Below, piece by piece: positions 1-7,150 of a stretch of 13,900 bases of DNA; position 1 is the stretch's first letter, and each line of letters begins with the position of its first letter. Both the position numbers and the translations under genes were made by a program. A model generated the notes under the pieces. That model saw only the letters and a program-made list of their open reading frames with translations. It did no database searches and had not been told where the DNA came from. The stretch spans positions 1-13,900 of the forward strand of contig DASVDK010000149.1 of assembly GCA_036381125.1 (NCBI GenBank), read 5' to 3'. The stretch is from DASVDK01 sp036381125 [NCBI: Thermodesulfobacteriota bacterium] (GTDB lineage Bacteria > DASVDK01).

Positions 1-463
<463 letters not shown>

Positions 464-589
464 GACGGAATCCTCCAGCCCGTTCTGACGTTCCAGATGT
501 CGCTGTGGGTCGTGCGATGTCGTACGAGCCGCCGGGTCCGGCCGCGCCTCCGTCGCCCGGTACGCGGACTGGGCGAGACCCGACGGGTA

Positions 590-616
590 CTAGCACTCAC
601 CGACTGCGAGTGCTAA
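590..616 (-). promoter_or_regulatory. CIRCE operator (HrcA binding site) of groESL
   Basis: An inverted repeat with 9-bp arms and a 9-bp spacer: left arm CTAGCACTC (590-598), right arm GAGTGCTAA (608-616). It matches the CIRCE consensus TTAGCACTC-N9-GAGTGCTAA except for one base in the left arm. CIRCE is bound by the repressor HrcA, which represses groESL and dnaK operons until heat stress. The element sits immediately downstream of the predicted transcription start, which is its classical position. Confidence 0.95.
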
Positions 617-625
617 CCGACACGG

Positions 626-655
626 AGTCTAGACGCGCCCCCTCCGGGCTGACAA
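626..655 (-). promoter_or_regulatory. Predicted sigma70-type promoter of groESL
   Basis: On the minus strand TTGTCA (655-650) and TAGACT (631-626) are separated by 18 nt. These match the -35 and -10 consensus at 5/6 and 4/6 positions. The expected start near 618-619 lies just upstream of the CIRCE element, the arrangement expected for HrcA repression. The position was inferred from sequence only. Confidence 0.65.
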
Positions 656-705
656 GGGCACTTTAGAGCAGTATTATCGCGCCGTCGAGGCGGAAGCGAG
701 CGGCC

Positions 706-1629
706 CTACGGGTTGGGGGCTATCCCCAGCCTGTCCACAACCTGTGGAGCACGGTTGTAGAAGCGGCAGACGGGGCGGAGAGGGCAGGGGGCGCAGCGCG
801 CGACGTCGCGGCGGCGAGGACAGCGGTCGAGGATGCCGAGGCGGCAGATGGCGAAGTCGTACCGGACCGGATCGGCCGGATCGAGGCGCCGCAGCCGCGC
901 CGTGATCTCCGCGGCCGTCCGCCAGTCGTCCGACCGGCGTCGCGTGAGGCCGATGTAGCGAGCGATGCGGCCCACGTGGACGTCGAGCGGGATCACGAGG
1001 CGCGCGGGGGCGAGCCGCCGCCAGAGGCCGAGGTCGATCCCGTCGTCGGGGCGCGCCACCCACCGGAGGAAGAGGTTCAGACGCTTGCAGGCGCTGCCGT
1101 CCGCGGGCGAGACGAAGAAGAAGCGAACGCCGGCGCGCGGCGGGATCCGGCGGGCGCCCCGGTAGAGCGGAAACGGGTCGACCGCGAGCGCCGCGGCGCT
1201 GAAGGCCGCGAGGGCCGGCTTCACGTCGGCCGCCGCGGGGTCGTCGCCCGCGAGGAAGGCGTCCTCGAGCGAGCCGTGGCGCTCGGCGAGCCGCCGCAGG
1301 ATCAGGCAGAGGGCGGCCAGGTCCTCGCCGACGTTGAAGCGGTGGACGAAGCCGTCGAAGGCGGCGGCGTCGCGCGCCGGGTCGAAGCGCCGGACGAAGG
1401 CGGCCGGCGAGGGCCCCATGCGGCCGAGCGCGTCGGCGACGCTCGACCTGATCGCCTTGACGTTCCCGTAGGCGAGGGCCGAGGCGACGAACGCCGCCAC
1501 CTCCCGGTCCGCGGGGTCGGCGTAGCGGCGGGGGAACTCGAGCGGGTCGGGGGCGATCTGCTCCGGCGTGAATGCCGCCGCGAGGGCGTCGAGGCGCGCC
1601 TTGAGCGCCTGGTCGCGCAGCCTCGCCAC
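706..1629 (-). CDS. TIGR02757/DUF2400 family protein with C-terminal Fe-S-type cysteine cluster
   Basis: A 307-aa protein of the conserved, uncharacterised TIGR02757 (DUF2400) family. Family blocks seen are FPRRYADPADREVAAFVAS (~33-50), the CKRLNLFLRWVAR block (181-193), PLDVHVGRIARYIGL (214-228) and DPVRYDFAICRLG (253-265). The C-terminus has C270-x8-C279-x2-C282-x5-C288, resembling the [4Fe-4S] loop of endonuclease III-type glycosylases (C-x6-C-x2-C-x5-C). The PLDVHVGR block also resembles the HhH-GPD aspartate region. A DNA-repair-like role is therefore an inference, not known. The start is GTG at 1629, directly abutting the ttcA stop codon (1630-1632), so translation is probably coupled. 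The stop is TAG at 706-708. The family is recognised with confidence; its function is not. Confidence 0.9.
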   Translation of the reverse strand: MARLRDQALKARLDALAAAFTPEQIAPDPLEFPRRYADPADREVAAFVASALAYGNVKAIRSSVADALGRMGPSPAAFVRRFDPARDAAAFDGFVHRFNVGEDLAALCLILRRLAERHGSLEDAFLAGDDPAAADVKPALAAFSAAALAVDPFPLYRGARRIPPRAGVRFFFVSPADGSACKRLNLFLRWVARPDDGIDLGLWRRLAPARLVIPLDVHVGRIARYIGLTRRRSDDWRTAAEITARLRRLDPADPVRYDFAICRLGILDRCPRRRDVARCAPCPLRPVCRFYNRAPQVVDRLGIAPNP

Positions 1630-2472
1630 TTACGGGACGATCGGCAGGGCGATCCGCCGCGCCGCGCGCCGAGGGCCGGCGGTGCCTCGCGTGATGCGGC
1701 CCTGCACGCGCCCGGCCGCCAGCTTCGCGGGCGGCACGAGCAGCTCGTCGACGTGGACGTTCGCCATCGCGCGCAGGAGCGTCTCCTTGACGCCCGGGTT
1801 GCGGTCCTCGAGGTCGCCGAGGAGCCACTTCACCTGCTTGCGCTGCAGCTCCGGCGAGCCGCACATGGGGCAGCCGCACGCCGTGATCGGGAAGCCCTGC
1901 TCGGCGGCGTAGTCGGCGAGGTCCTGCTCCCAGACGTAGGCGAGGGGACGGATCACCACGTGACGGCCGTCGTCCGAGCGCCGCTTCGGCGCCATCGTGC
2001 GGATCTTCCCGCCGAAGAGCTGATTGAGGAGCAGCGTCTCCACCAGGTCGTCCGCGTGATGGCCGAGGGCGACCTTCGTGGCGCCGACCTCGCCCGCGAG
2101 CGCGTAGAGGAACCCGCGCCGCTGCCGCGAGCAGAAGGCGCAGAGGGTGATGCCGGACGCCATCTTCCCCTCGAGGTCGTACGCCTCCTGCCGGACGATC
2201 CGGTGCTCGTACCCGTTGGCCAGGTACCAGGCCCTGAGCGGCTCGGCGTCGAAGCCGGCGTAGCCCTGGTCGAGGGTGCCGGCGACGAGCGTGTAGCGCA
2301 CCGGCGAGCGGCGGCGCAGCAGGTCGAGCACGCGCAGGAGCGCCATCGAGTCCTTGCCGCCGGACACCCCGACGAGGATCCGATCGCCCTCCTCGACGAG
2401 CCCGAAGTCGGCGATCGCCTGGCCGACGCGGCGGGTGATGCGGCGCTCGAGGTCGCTGGCGTATCGCGGCAT
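1630..2472 (-). CDS. ttcA: tRNA 2-thiocytidine biosynthesis protein TtcA-like
   Basis: An ATP- and Fe-S-dependent tRNA thiolase of the TtcA/TtuA branch, which converts C32 of certain tRNAs to 2-thiocytidine in the cytoplasm. The 280-aa product has the PP-loop SGGKDS (37-42), the CxxC pair C111/C114 (CAFC) that precedes SRQRRG, the GHHADD block (137-142) and a second cluster C199-x-C201-x2-C204 (CGCPMC). TtcA needs these cysteines for its [4Fe-4S] cluster. The ATG at 2472 (MPRYASDLERR) was chosen because it fits the family's N-terminus. The longer reading frame running up to 3006 crosses the divergent promoter and the acetamidase gene. The family also contains TtuA-type enzymes (thiolation of U54), so the exact nucleotide is less certain. 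The next gene starts at its stop codon. Confidence 0.9.
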   Translation of the reverse strand: MPRYASDLERRITRRVGQAIADFGLVEEGDRILVGVSGGKDSMALLRVLDLLRRRSPVRYTLVAGTLDQGYAGFDAEPLRAWYLANGYEHRIVRQEAYDLEGKMASGITLCAFCSRQRRGFLYALAGEVGATKVALGHHADDLVETLLLNQLFGGKIRTMAPKRRSDDGRHVVIRPLAYVWEQDLADYAAEQGFPITACGCPMCGSPELQRKQVKWLLGDLEDRNPGVKETLLRAMANVHVDELLVPPAKLAAGRVQGRITRGTAGPRRAARRIALPIVP

Positions 2473-2496
2473 GCGGGGAATTGTACCGCCCCGGCC

Positions 2497-2526
2497 TTGA
2501 CAGCCCGGCGCGAGCGGGCCGATAGT
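2497..2526 (+). promoter_or_regulatory. Predicted sigma70-type promoter of the acetamidase-TAXI unit
   Basis: A perfect -35 hexamer TTGACA (2497-2502) lies 18 nt before GATAGT (2521-2526; 4/6 match to the -10 consensus). It is in the 166-bp divergent gap between ttcA and the acetamidase gene. A start near 2533 would leave a leader of about 105 nt before the acetamidase ATG. Confidence 0.6.
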
Positions 2527-2638
2527 GCTCCTACAGGCCGCGCATCTCTGCTCGTCGCGCCCATCGGCCATGTCGGCCCGAAGGGCGCCCGCGTTTCGTG
2601 GGCCGTCCGCCGCGTCGGAGGCGGCGAGGAGGAGGCCG

Positions 2639-3970
2639 ATGAGAGGCGCAGTCGCCGGGCTCGCGCTCGCGACCCTCGGCGTGCTGGCGGCGGGCGGCGC
2701 CGCCGCTGCGAAGACCGTGACCGTCCCCATCACCTTCGACGGCGAGGTCCCCGTCCGCTGCGCCGTCGAGCCGCTCGGGACCTGCCACAACCGCTGGCAC
2801 CCGGACATCCCCGCGGTCGCGGAGGCCGACCCGGGCGACACCGTCGTCTTCCAGACCCGGGACGCCTTCGACAACCAGTTCAGCCGCGGATCGAGCGCCT
2901 CCGACGTCATGGCCGCCAACCTGAACCTCGTCCACCCGCTCACCGGCCCGGTCCACGTGCGGGGGGCGAGGGCCGGGGACGTCCTCGCCGTCAGGGTGGA
3001 GGACATCGCGCCCGGGCCGGACCGGTTCGGCTACACGGTGATCGTCCCGGGGTTCGGCTTCCTGCGCGACGTGTTTCCCGACCCCTTCATCGTCCGGTGG
3101 GACCTCGACCGCGGTGGGGAGGGTGGGTTCGTCGCGAGGTCGCGCGACATGCCCGGCGTGGGGATCCCCATCGGCGCCTTCGCCGGCACGATCGGCGTCG
3201 CCCTCGGTCCCTCGCAGACCGAGGCCGCCTTCCAGCGCGAGGCCGACCTCGCGGCCGCGGGCGGCTTCGTGCTCCAGCCCCAGGACGGCGGCGCCGCGTT
3301 CGACGCCGTGCCCCAGGAGGTCTGCGGCCCCGATCGCCCGGCGGCGTCACGGTGCCTCCGCACGGTCCCGCCGCGCGAGAACGGCGGGAACATGGACGTG
3401 AAGCAGATGGTGAAGGGGACGACGCTCCTCTTCCCCTGCTTCGTGGACGGCTGCCTCCTCTCGGTGGGCGACGTCCACTTCGCCCAGGGCGACGGCGAGG
3501 TGTCCGGAACGGCGATCGAGATGAACGCCGTGGTCACCGTGAAGCTGCAGATCCGCCGCGGCCAGGCCGCGCACGTCCCCAGGCCCCAGATCGAGGGGAC
3601 GCGCAAGCCGGGGATCCTCAAGCGGCTCGAGCCGGACCGGTTCCTCGCCACGACCGGCATGCCGCTCAAGCCGGCAGGGGAAGCGAACCCGCAGCTCGAC
3701 TACCTCAACTCGACCCTCGTCACCGGCCTGGCGAACCTCTCCGAGGACGTCACGGTGGCCGCGCGGGACGCGCTCCTGCACATGATCGACCTCCTCACGG
3801 GGCCGAACTCGCCGGCGCCCGTCTCGCTGTCGCGCGAGCAGGCGTACGTGCTCTCGAGCGTGGCGGTGGACCTCAGGATCAGCAACCTCGTCGACACGCC
3901 GAACTTCGTCGTCACGGCCTTCCTGCCGCTCGACGTGTTCGAGCGGACCAGACGGCGGGCGCGCGACTGA
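2639..3970 (+). CDS. Acetamidase/formamidase family protein with signal peptide
   Basis: A 443-aa hydrolase of the FmdA/AmdA acetamidase/formamidase family, which splits short amides into ammonia and carboxylate. Family blocks seen are HNRWHPDIPAVAEADPGD (50-67), LTGPVHVRGARAGDVLAV (101-118), IPIGAFAGTIGVA (176-188), ENGGNMD (247-253) and VGDVHFAQGDGEV (276-288). The ATG at 2639 has a GAGGAGGAGG ribosome binding site a few bases upstream, and the product then starts with a clean signal peptide (positive MRGA, hydrophobic core ~4-17, AAAA-K cleavage region ~24). This suggests export, whereas classical members are cytoplasmic. Six cysteines (41, 49, 229, 239, 267, 272) would allow disulfides. 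The longer frame back to 2525 adds a poor N-terminus. It is probably co-transcribed with the TAXI receptor 14 bp downstream. The substrate is unknown. Confidence 0.88.
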   Translation: MRGAVAGLALATLGVLAAGGAAAAKTVTVPITFDGEVPVRCAVEPLGTCHNRWHPDIPAVAEADPGDTVVFQTRDAFDNQFSRGSSASDVMAANLNLVHPLTGPVHVRGARAGDVLAVRVEDIAPGPDRFGYTVIVPGFGFLRDVFPDPFIVRWDLDRGGEGGFVARSRDMPGVGIPIGAFAGTIGVALGPSQTEAAFQREADLAAAGGFVLQPQDGGAAFDAVPQEVCGPDRPAASRCLRTVPPRENGGNMDVKQMVKGTTLLFPCFVDGCLLSVGDVHFAQGDGEVSGTAIEMNAVVTVKLQIRRGQAAHVPRPQIEGTRKPGILKRLEPDRFLATTGMPLKPAGEANPQLDYLNSTLVTGLANLSEDVTVAARDALLHMIDLLTGPNSPAPVSLSREQAYVLSSVAVDLRISNLVDTPNFVVTAFLPLDVFERTRRRARD

Positions 3971-3984
3971 CGGCGGCCGGGGCG

Positions 3985-4905
3985 GTGCGCTCGCTGACGC
4001 GCCGGCGCTGGCTCGCGGCAGCGGTCACGTCGGCGGCGCCGCTGCTCGCGGGGCACGCCCCCTACCGGCAGTGGCACGTCTACCGGCAGCGGCGGCTCGT
4101 CCTCGTGGTCAACGAGGCGGACGGCACCGCCGTCCGCCTCGGCGACGCGGCGGCGGCGGCGCTCGCCGCGGGCCTGCCGGAGAGCCGCGCCCTGCTCGCG
4201 ACCGCCGCGTCGGCGCGGGACCTGGTCGCCCTCCTGCGCAGCGGCCAGCTCGACATGGCCGTCCTGCCGGCCGACGAGGCGGTCGCGGCCTACACCGGGG
4301 CGCCGGACTTCGGCGGCTGGCCGGTCGCGTTGACGGCGGTCGCGCGCCTCGGGTCGGTCCGCCTGCACCTGCTCGTGCCCGGCGACCGGGCGGTCCGGCG
4401 CGCGGCAGGCCTCGGGCGCGGGCCGGTCGGCGTCGGCGTCGAGGCCTACCGGACGGCCGCCGTGACGGAGCGCGTGCTCGCGGCGAGCGGCGCGTCGGCC
4501 GCGCGGCTCGAGCCGCTGGCCGTCGGCGAGGCGGCGCACGCGCTGCGCGAGCGGCGCATCGAGGCGTTCGCCTGGCTCGACGACGTCCCGAGCGCTACCG
4601 TGCGCCGCCTGCAGGCCGAGGTCCCGGCCGGGCTGCGGCTCGTCGACCAGGGCGAGCTGCTGCCGCGGCTTGCCGAGCGGCACGGCGCCGTCTATCGCGA
4701 GGAGGTCGTCCCGGCCGGCACCTATCCCGGCGGCACGAGCGACGTGCGCGTCGCCGCCCTGCCCTACCTGCTCGTCTGCCGGCCGGTGGTGGCCGACGAG
4801 GTGGCCCACGACGTCGCGGCGGCCCTCGGCGCGCCGGCTCCCGATCCGGGTCCGCTGCCGCCCCACCCCGGCCTGGCCCACGACGCGCCCGCCGTCGGCC
4901 CCTGA
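3985..4905 (+). CDS. TAXI-family TRAP-type solute receptor (orphan)
   Basis: A 306-aa exported binding protein of the TAXI (TRAP-associated extracytoplasmic immunogenic) type. The body has the family order: an early GTAVRLGDA segment, the LLRSGQLDMAVLPADEAVAAYTG block typical of the first lobe (compare LxxGxxDxxxxQxDxxxxAYxG), a hinge with VGVGVEAYRTAA, and the conserved late motif PAGTYPGGTSDV around Tyr247. The N-terminus LTRRRWLAAAVTSAAPLLAGHA resembles a Tat-like signal peptide. The start is taken as GTG at 3985, 14 nt after the acetamidase stop, because it gives a complete signal peptide; no strong Shine-Dalgarno box is visible. TAXI proteins normally feed a DctQM-type membrane fusion protein, and none is adjacent. 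A much longer open frame in the same phase extends upstream but is an artefact of high GC. Confidence 0.8.
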   Translation: MRSLTRRRWLAAAVTSAAPLLAGHAPYRQWHVYRQRRLVLVVNEADGTAVRLGDAAAAALAAGLPESRALLATAASARDLVALLRSGQLDMAVLPADEAVAAYTGAPDFGGWPVALTAVARLGSVRLHLLVPGDRAVRRAAGLGRGPVGVGVEAYRTAAVTERVLAASGASAARLEPLAVGEAAHALRERRIEAFAWLDDVPSATVRRLQAEVPAGLRLVDQGELLPRLAERHGAVYREEVVPAGTYPGGTSDVRVAALPYLLVCRPVVADEVAHDVAAALGAPAPDPGPLPPHPGLAHDAPAVGP

Positions 4906-4958
4906 GCCGCCCGGCCGCGGCAGCGCGACGCGCCGGGCGTGGAGCCCGACCGCTGCGG

Positions 4959-5516
4959 TCAGGCGAGCGTGGTCCTGAGCGCCCACGGGCTCTCGGGGTA
5001 GCGGGCCACGACCTCGCGCCAGGCCGGCCAGAGGTCGTCCTTGTTCCCGCTCGCGCGGTACGCCGCGACCCCTTCCCAGAAGAGCGCCTCGGCCGCCACG
5101 TGGCGCCCGTTCCCACGCTCGCGCATGGCGCGCAGGCGATCGCGCGCCGCCGCGGCGCGTGCCGAGCGCAGCTCCACGAGCGCCTCCGCCAACTCGAGCT
5201 CCGCCAGCAGCTCCGGCGGCGGCAGAAAGCCGATCCACTCCCGGGTCACGATGCCGGCCGGGTGGACGACCACGAGCGTCGGCGTCCAGAGCACCCGGAA
5301 CTGCCGGGCCAGGTCCTTCTGCACCGTCACGTCGAGCTTCACCGGGACGAACCGCTCCGCGAGCGTCCGCGCGACCTCGCCGTCCGGGTAGGTCGCGGCC
5401 TCCAGCCGCGCGCAGCCGACTCAGCCCGGCGCCTTGAAGTCGACGAAGAGCGGCCGCCCCGCCTCGCGAGCCTCGGCCGCCGCGGCCTCGAAGTCCTCCC
5501 GCCACGAAATCGCCAT
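4959..5516 (-). CDS. Thioredoxin-fold selenoprotein (UxxC) with C-terminal helical/TPR-like domain
   Basis: A predicted 185-aa selenoprotein. From the ATG at 5516 (GGAGG box ~7 nt upstream) the product reads MAISWREDF... then FVDFKAPG, an in-frame TGA (5423-5421, codon 32), then VGC. This is where thioredoxins have WCxxC, so U32-V-G-C35 replaces the CxxC. The same frame continues without break through ARLEAATYPDGEVA, the FVPVKLDVT strand and the cis-proline motif WTPTLVVV (Pro79), so the fold is intact on both sides of the TGA. Residues ~100-185 are helical and TPR-like, ending DLWPAWREVVARYPESPWA. A hairpin at SECIS distance follows the TGA. The role is probably thiol/selenol redox chemistry in the cytoplasm, as no signal peptide is seen. 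The substrate is unknown. Alternative: a pseudogene with a nonsense mutation, which the intact frame and hairpin make less likely. The terminal stop is also TGA (4959-4961). Confidence 0.82.
5394..5423 (-). promoter_or_regulatory. Predicted bacterial SECIS element with UGA(Sec) codon
   Basis: After the TGA (5423-5421) and 10 nt of spacer, the minus strand has a perfect 6-bp stem CGCGGC (5410-5405) / GCCGCG (5399-5394) closing the loop UGGAG (5404-5400). A U-G pair could extend the stem to 7 bp with a GGA loop. Known bacterial SECIS elements place a small apical loop with G near its start about 16-37 nt after the UGA; here the loop starts 16 nt after the UGA codon. SelB would bind this hairpin to insert selenocysteine. 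High GC makes chance hairpins common, so the support is the combination of position and the UxxC context. Confidence 0.65.
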
Positions 5517-5546
5517 GCGCCGCCTCCTTCCGACGGGGCCCACCCT

Positions 5547-5765
5547 ACGGCCGCGGAGGGCCTCGGGCTCGCCCTCGTCCCCACCGTCGTGGCCGCCCCG
5601 CCGCCGCGCGGCACCCGGGCGCGAGCCCTCTCCGGCGACGACCTCGGGCTGCCGATCGGCCTCGTCCGCCGGCGCGACGCCGGCCGGCCGGGCCCCGCGC
5701 TCGCGGCCGTGCTCGACGCGCTGCGTCAGGGGCTCCGCACAAGAACCCCTTCGGGCCGCTCCTGA
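5547..5765 (+). pseudogene. Remnant: C-terminal end of a LysR-type transcriptional regulator
   Basis: An open stretch of about 72 codons ending in TGA at 5763-5765. It reads AAEGLGLALVPTVVAA, then ALSGDDLGLPIGLVRRRD, then ALAAVLDALRQGL. This matches the end of the LysR substrate-binding domain: the G-L-G-[IV]-A-L-[LV]-P helix, a following strand with xLVRRR, and a terminal helix. No start codon, helix-turn-helix or earlier effector-domain sequence precedes it. Just upstream lies the opposite-strand selenoprotein start (5516), so at most this tail survives. The call rests on a short match and is moderate; a coincidental frame is possible. Confidence 0.45.
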
Positions 5766-5835
5766 GAGCGGCTGCTTGCTATGCTGTCGAGCGTTGGCCA
5801 GGGCTCCAGAGGCCGTCCTCCGGAGGGCACCGTCG

Positions 5836-6097
5836 ATGGCAGATGCCTGGGGGCGCCGGCGGCTCGCCGGCACGATCGCCATGCGGGCTCCCGAGGCTGG
5901 TCGCGGGGTGCGGCGGCGACGGCGGCAGCGCCGTGTCCCCGCCCACCGCGCCGAACGGTCGGTTCCTCTACGTGGCCAACCGCGCCTCCAACGACATCCC
6001 GGCGTTCGCCATCGATCCGGCGAGCGGGGCGCTCGGGGCCGCGGGCGCCCCGGTCCCCACGGGCCTCGACCCACGGGCGATCGCCATCGCGTGGTGA
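5836..6097 (+). pseudogene. Remnant of a lactonase/YVTN-type beta-propeller lipoprotein
   Basis: The frame ending in TGA at 6095-6097 contains a lipobox-like LVAGC followed by a Gly/Asp-rich linker and one propeller blade, GRFLYVANRASNDIPAFAIDPASG ending GLDPRAIAIA. This is the typical first blade of the 6-phosphogluconolactonase-like (lactonase, Pfam PF10282) or YVTN repeat proteins. Full-length members have about seven blades and over 300 residues, so all but the first are missing. The signal peptide is also broken: a plausible start, MADAWGRRRLAGTIAM (ATG 5836), is in a different frame from the lipobox, suggesting a frameshift between about 5880 and 5905. The open frame from the ATG at 5843 (84 aa) lacks a hydrophobic leader. 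The exact pseudogene limits are uncertain. Confidence 0.55.
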
Positions 6098-6135
6098 CCG
6101 CGTCCGGTCGAGGCCGGGTCCGGTAGAGTCGTCCC

Positions 6136-7050
6136 GTGCGCGCCCTTGGCAGCCTGCTCGCCGCCGTCCTGGTCACCGGCTGCGCGAGCCGGCCGGCGAC
6201 CTCGCTCGCGCCGCTCGATCCGCAGCTCCGGCGCCACATCACGATGATCCGCGTGGCCCGCGCCGAGGCGCCCCCCGAAGTGGTGGTCCTGCCCGCCGGG
6301 CGCGACGTCGCCGGCAGCATCGCCAGGGGAGCCGGCCGGGGCGCCGCGATCGGTGTGGCGGCCGTGGACCCGGACGAGGCCGAGGACCCGCGTCTGCGCA
6401 GCGAGGATCCCGAGACGCGCCGCCGGGCGGCCCTTGCATACGGATCCGAGCGGGAGGCTCGCCGGGCCGCCGAGGGCGACGACCATCCCGCGGACGACGG
6501 CCTCGGCGAGGTGCTCGTCGAGGTACTCCTCTGGCCGTTCACGGCGCTCGCCGGCGCCATCGCGGGCGCCTTCGCGGGCGGGGTGTACGGGGCCGCAACC
6601 GCGCCCGAGTCCGAGGGCCAACGATACATCGCAGCGCCGCTGCGCGTCCTCGTGGACGAGGCCGACGTCCAGTCGGCGCTCCGGGACTACCTGGTGGAGA
6701 GGATCCGGTCCGGCGCGCAGGTCGGGTACGCGGGGCCGGACGCCCCGGCTGCGGTCCTCGAGGCCGCGGCCGTGCGCGTCGAGGTCCCGAGCCCGGAGTC
6801 GCCGAAGGACCCGGTGCCGCTCACGCTCGTCACGCGCGTCCGCGTCCTGCGGCCCGAGGGCGGTCGGGTCCTGCACGAGGGGACGGTCGTCTGCGAGACG
6901 GCGACCCATCCGCTCGGCGCGTGGCTCGCGCCGGACGGTGACGTCCTGACCGCCGAGCTGACGGGGTGCGCCGCCCGGACGGCGGCCGATGCGGCGCGGC
7001 TCCTCTTCGCGCCGGCGCCCGAGGCGCCGGTGCTCGATCGAGGCGCGTAA
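6136..7050 (+). CDS. Predicted lipoprotein of unknown function
   Basis: A 304-aa protein I do not recognise. The start is GTG at 6136, giving a compact lipoprotein signal MRALGSLLAAVLVTGC with lipobox LVTGC and lipidated Cys16, so it should be membrane-anchored outside the cytoplasm. Residues ~55-75 (AGRDVAGSIARGAGRGAAIG) and ~137-155 (ALAGAIAGAFAGGVYGAAT) are glycine-zipper-like segments separated by a charged Asp/Glu/Arg-rich linker (78-125). The second half is beta-rich, with two cysteines near the C-terminus (VVCETATH and LTGCAART). The glycine-rich segments could associate with or insert into a membrane, as in glycine-zipper lipoproteins; this is inference. It lies 38 bp after the propeller remnant and 100 bp before the convergent aminotransferase gene, and no operon partner is evident. 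Confidence 0.8.
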   Translation: MRALGSLLAAVLVTGCASRPATSLAPLDPQLRRHITMIRVARAEAPPEVVVLPAGRDVAGSIARGAGRGAAIGVAAVDPDEAEDPRLRSEDPETRRRAALAYGSEREARRAAEGDDHPADDGLGEVLVEVLLWPFTALAGAIAGAFAGGVYGAATAPESEGQRYIAAPLRVLVDEADVQSALRDYLVERIRSGAQVGYAGPDAPAAVLEAAAVRVEVPSPESPKDPVPLTLVTRVRVLRPEGGRVLHEGTVVCETATHPLGAWLAPDGDVLTAELTGCAARTAADAARLLFAPAPEAPVLDRGA

Positions 7051-7150
7051 CGGTCCCTGCGCCCGGGCCGAAGAAGCCGTCGTGGAAGCCGGTGGCCGCG
7101 CCGCAGAAAGCTGATGGAGCGGGCGCCGGCGGCGAACATCGCGGCGGCGC

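Noticed and set aside
2473-3006. N-terminal extension of ttcA to 3006
   Set aside because: It would cross the divergent promoter and the acetamidase coding region. The family-like N-terminus starts at the ATG at 2472.
976-3984. Very long plus-strand open frame leading into the TAXI gene
   Set aside because: It lies antisense to the TIGR02757 and ttcA genes and out of frame with the acetamidase. Its translation is low-complexity Arg/Gly/Ala/Pro, the usual artefact of high GC where stops are rare.
4906-4958. GC-rich inverted repeat GCAGCG...CGCTGC between the convergent TAXI and selenoprotein genes
   Set aside because: The arms are only six bases with a long loop and there is no T-run on either strand; too weak to call a terminator.
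4959-5342. A separate 127-aa gene starting at GTG 5342
   Set aside because: It would begin in the middle of the thioredoxin fold without a ribosome binding site. The frame upstream of the TGA has a proper start, SD box and matching first half of the fold.
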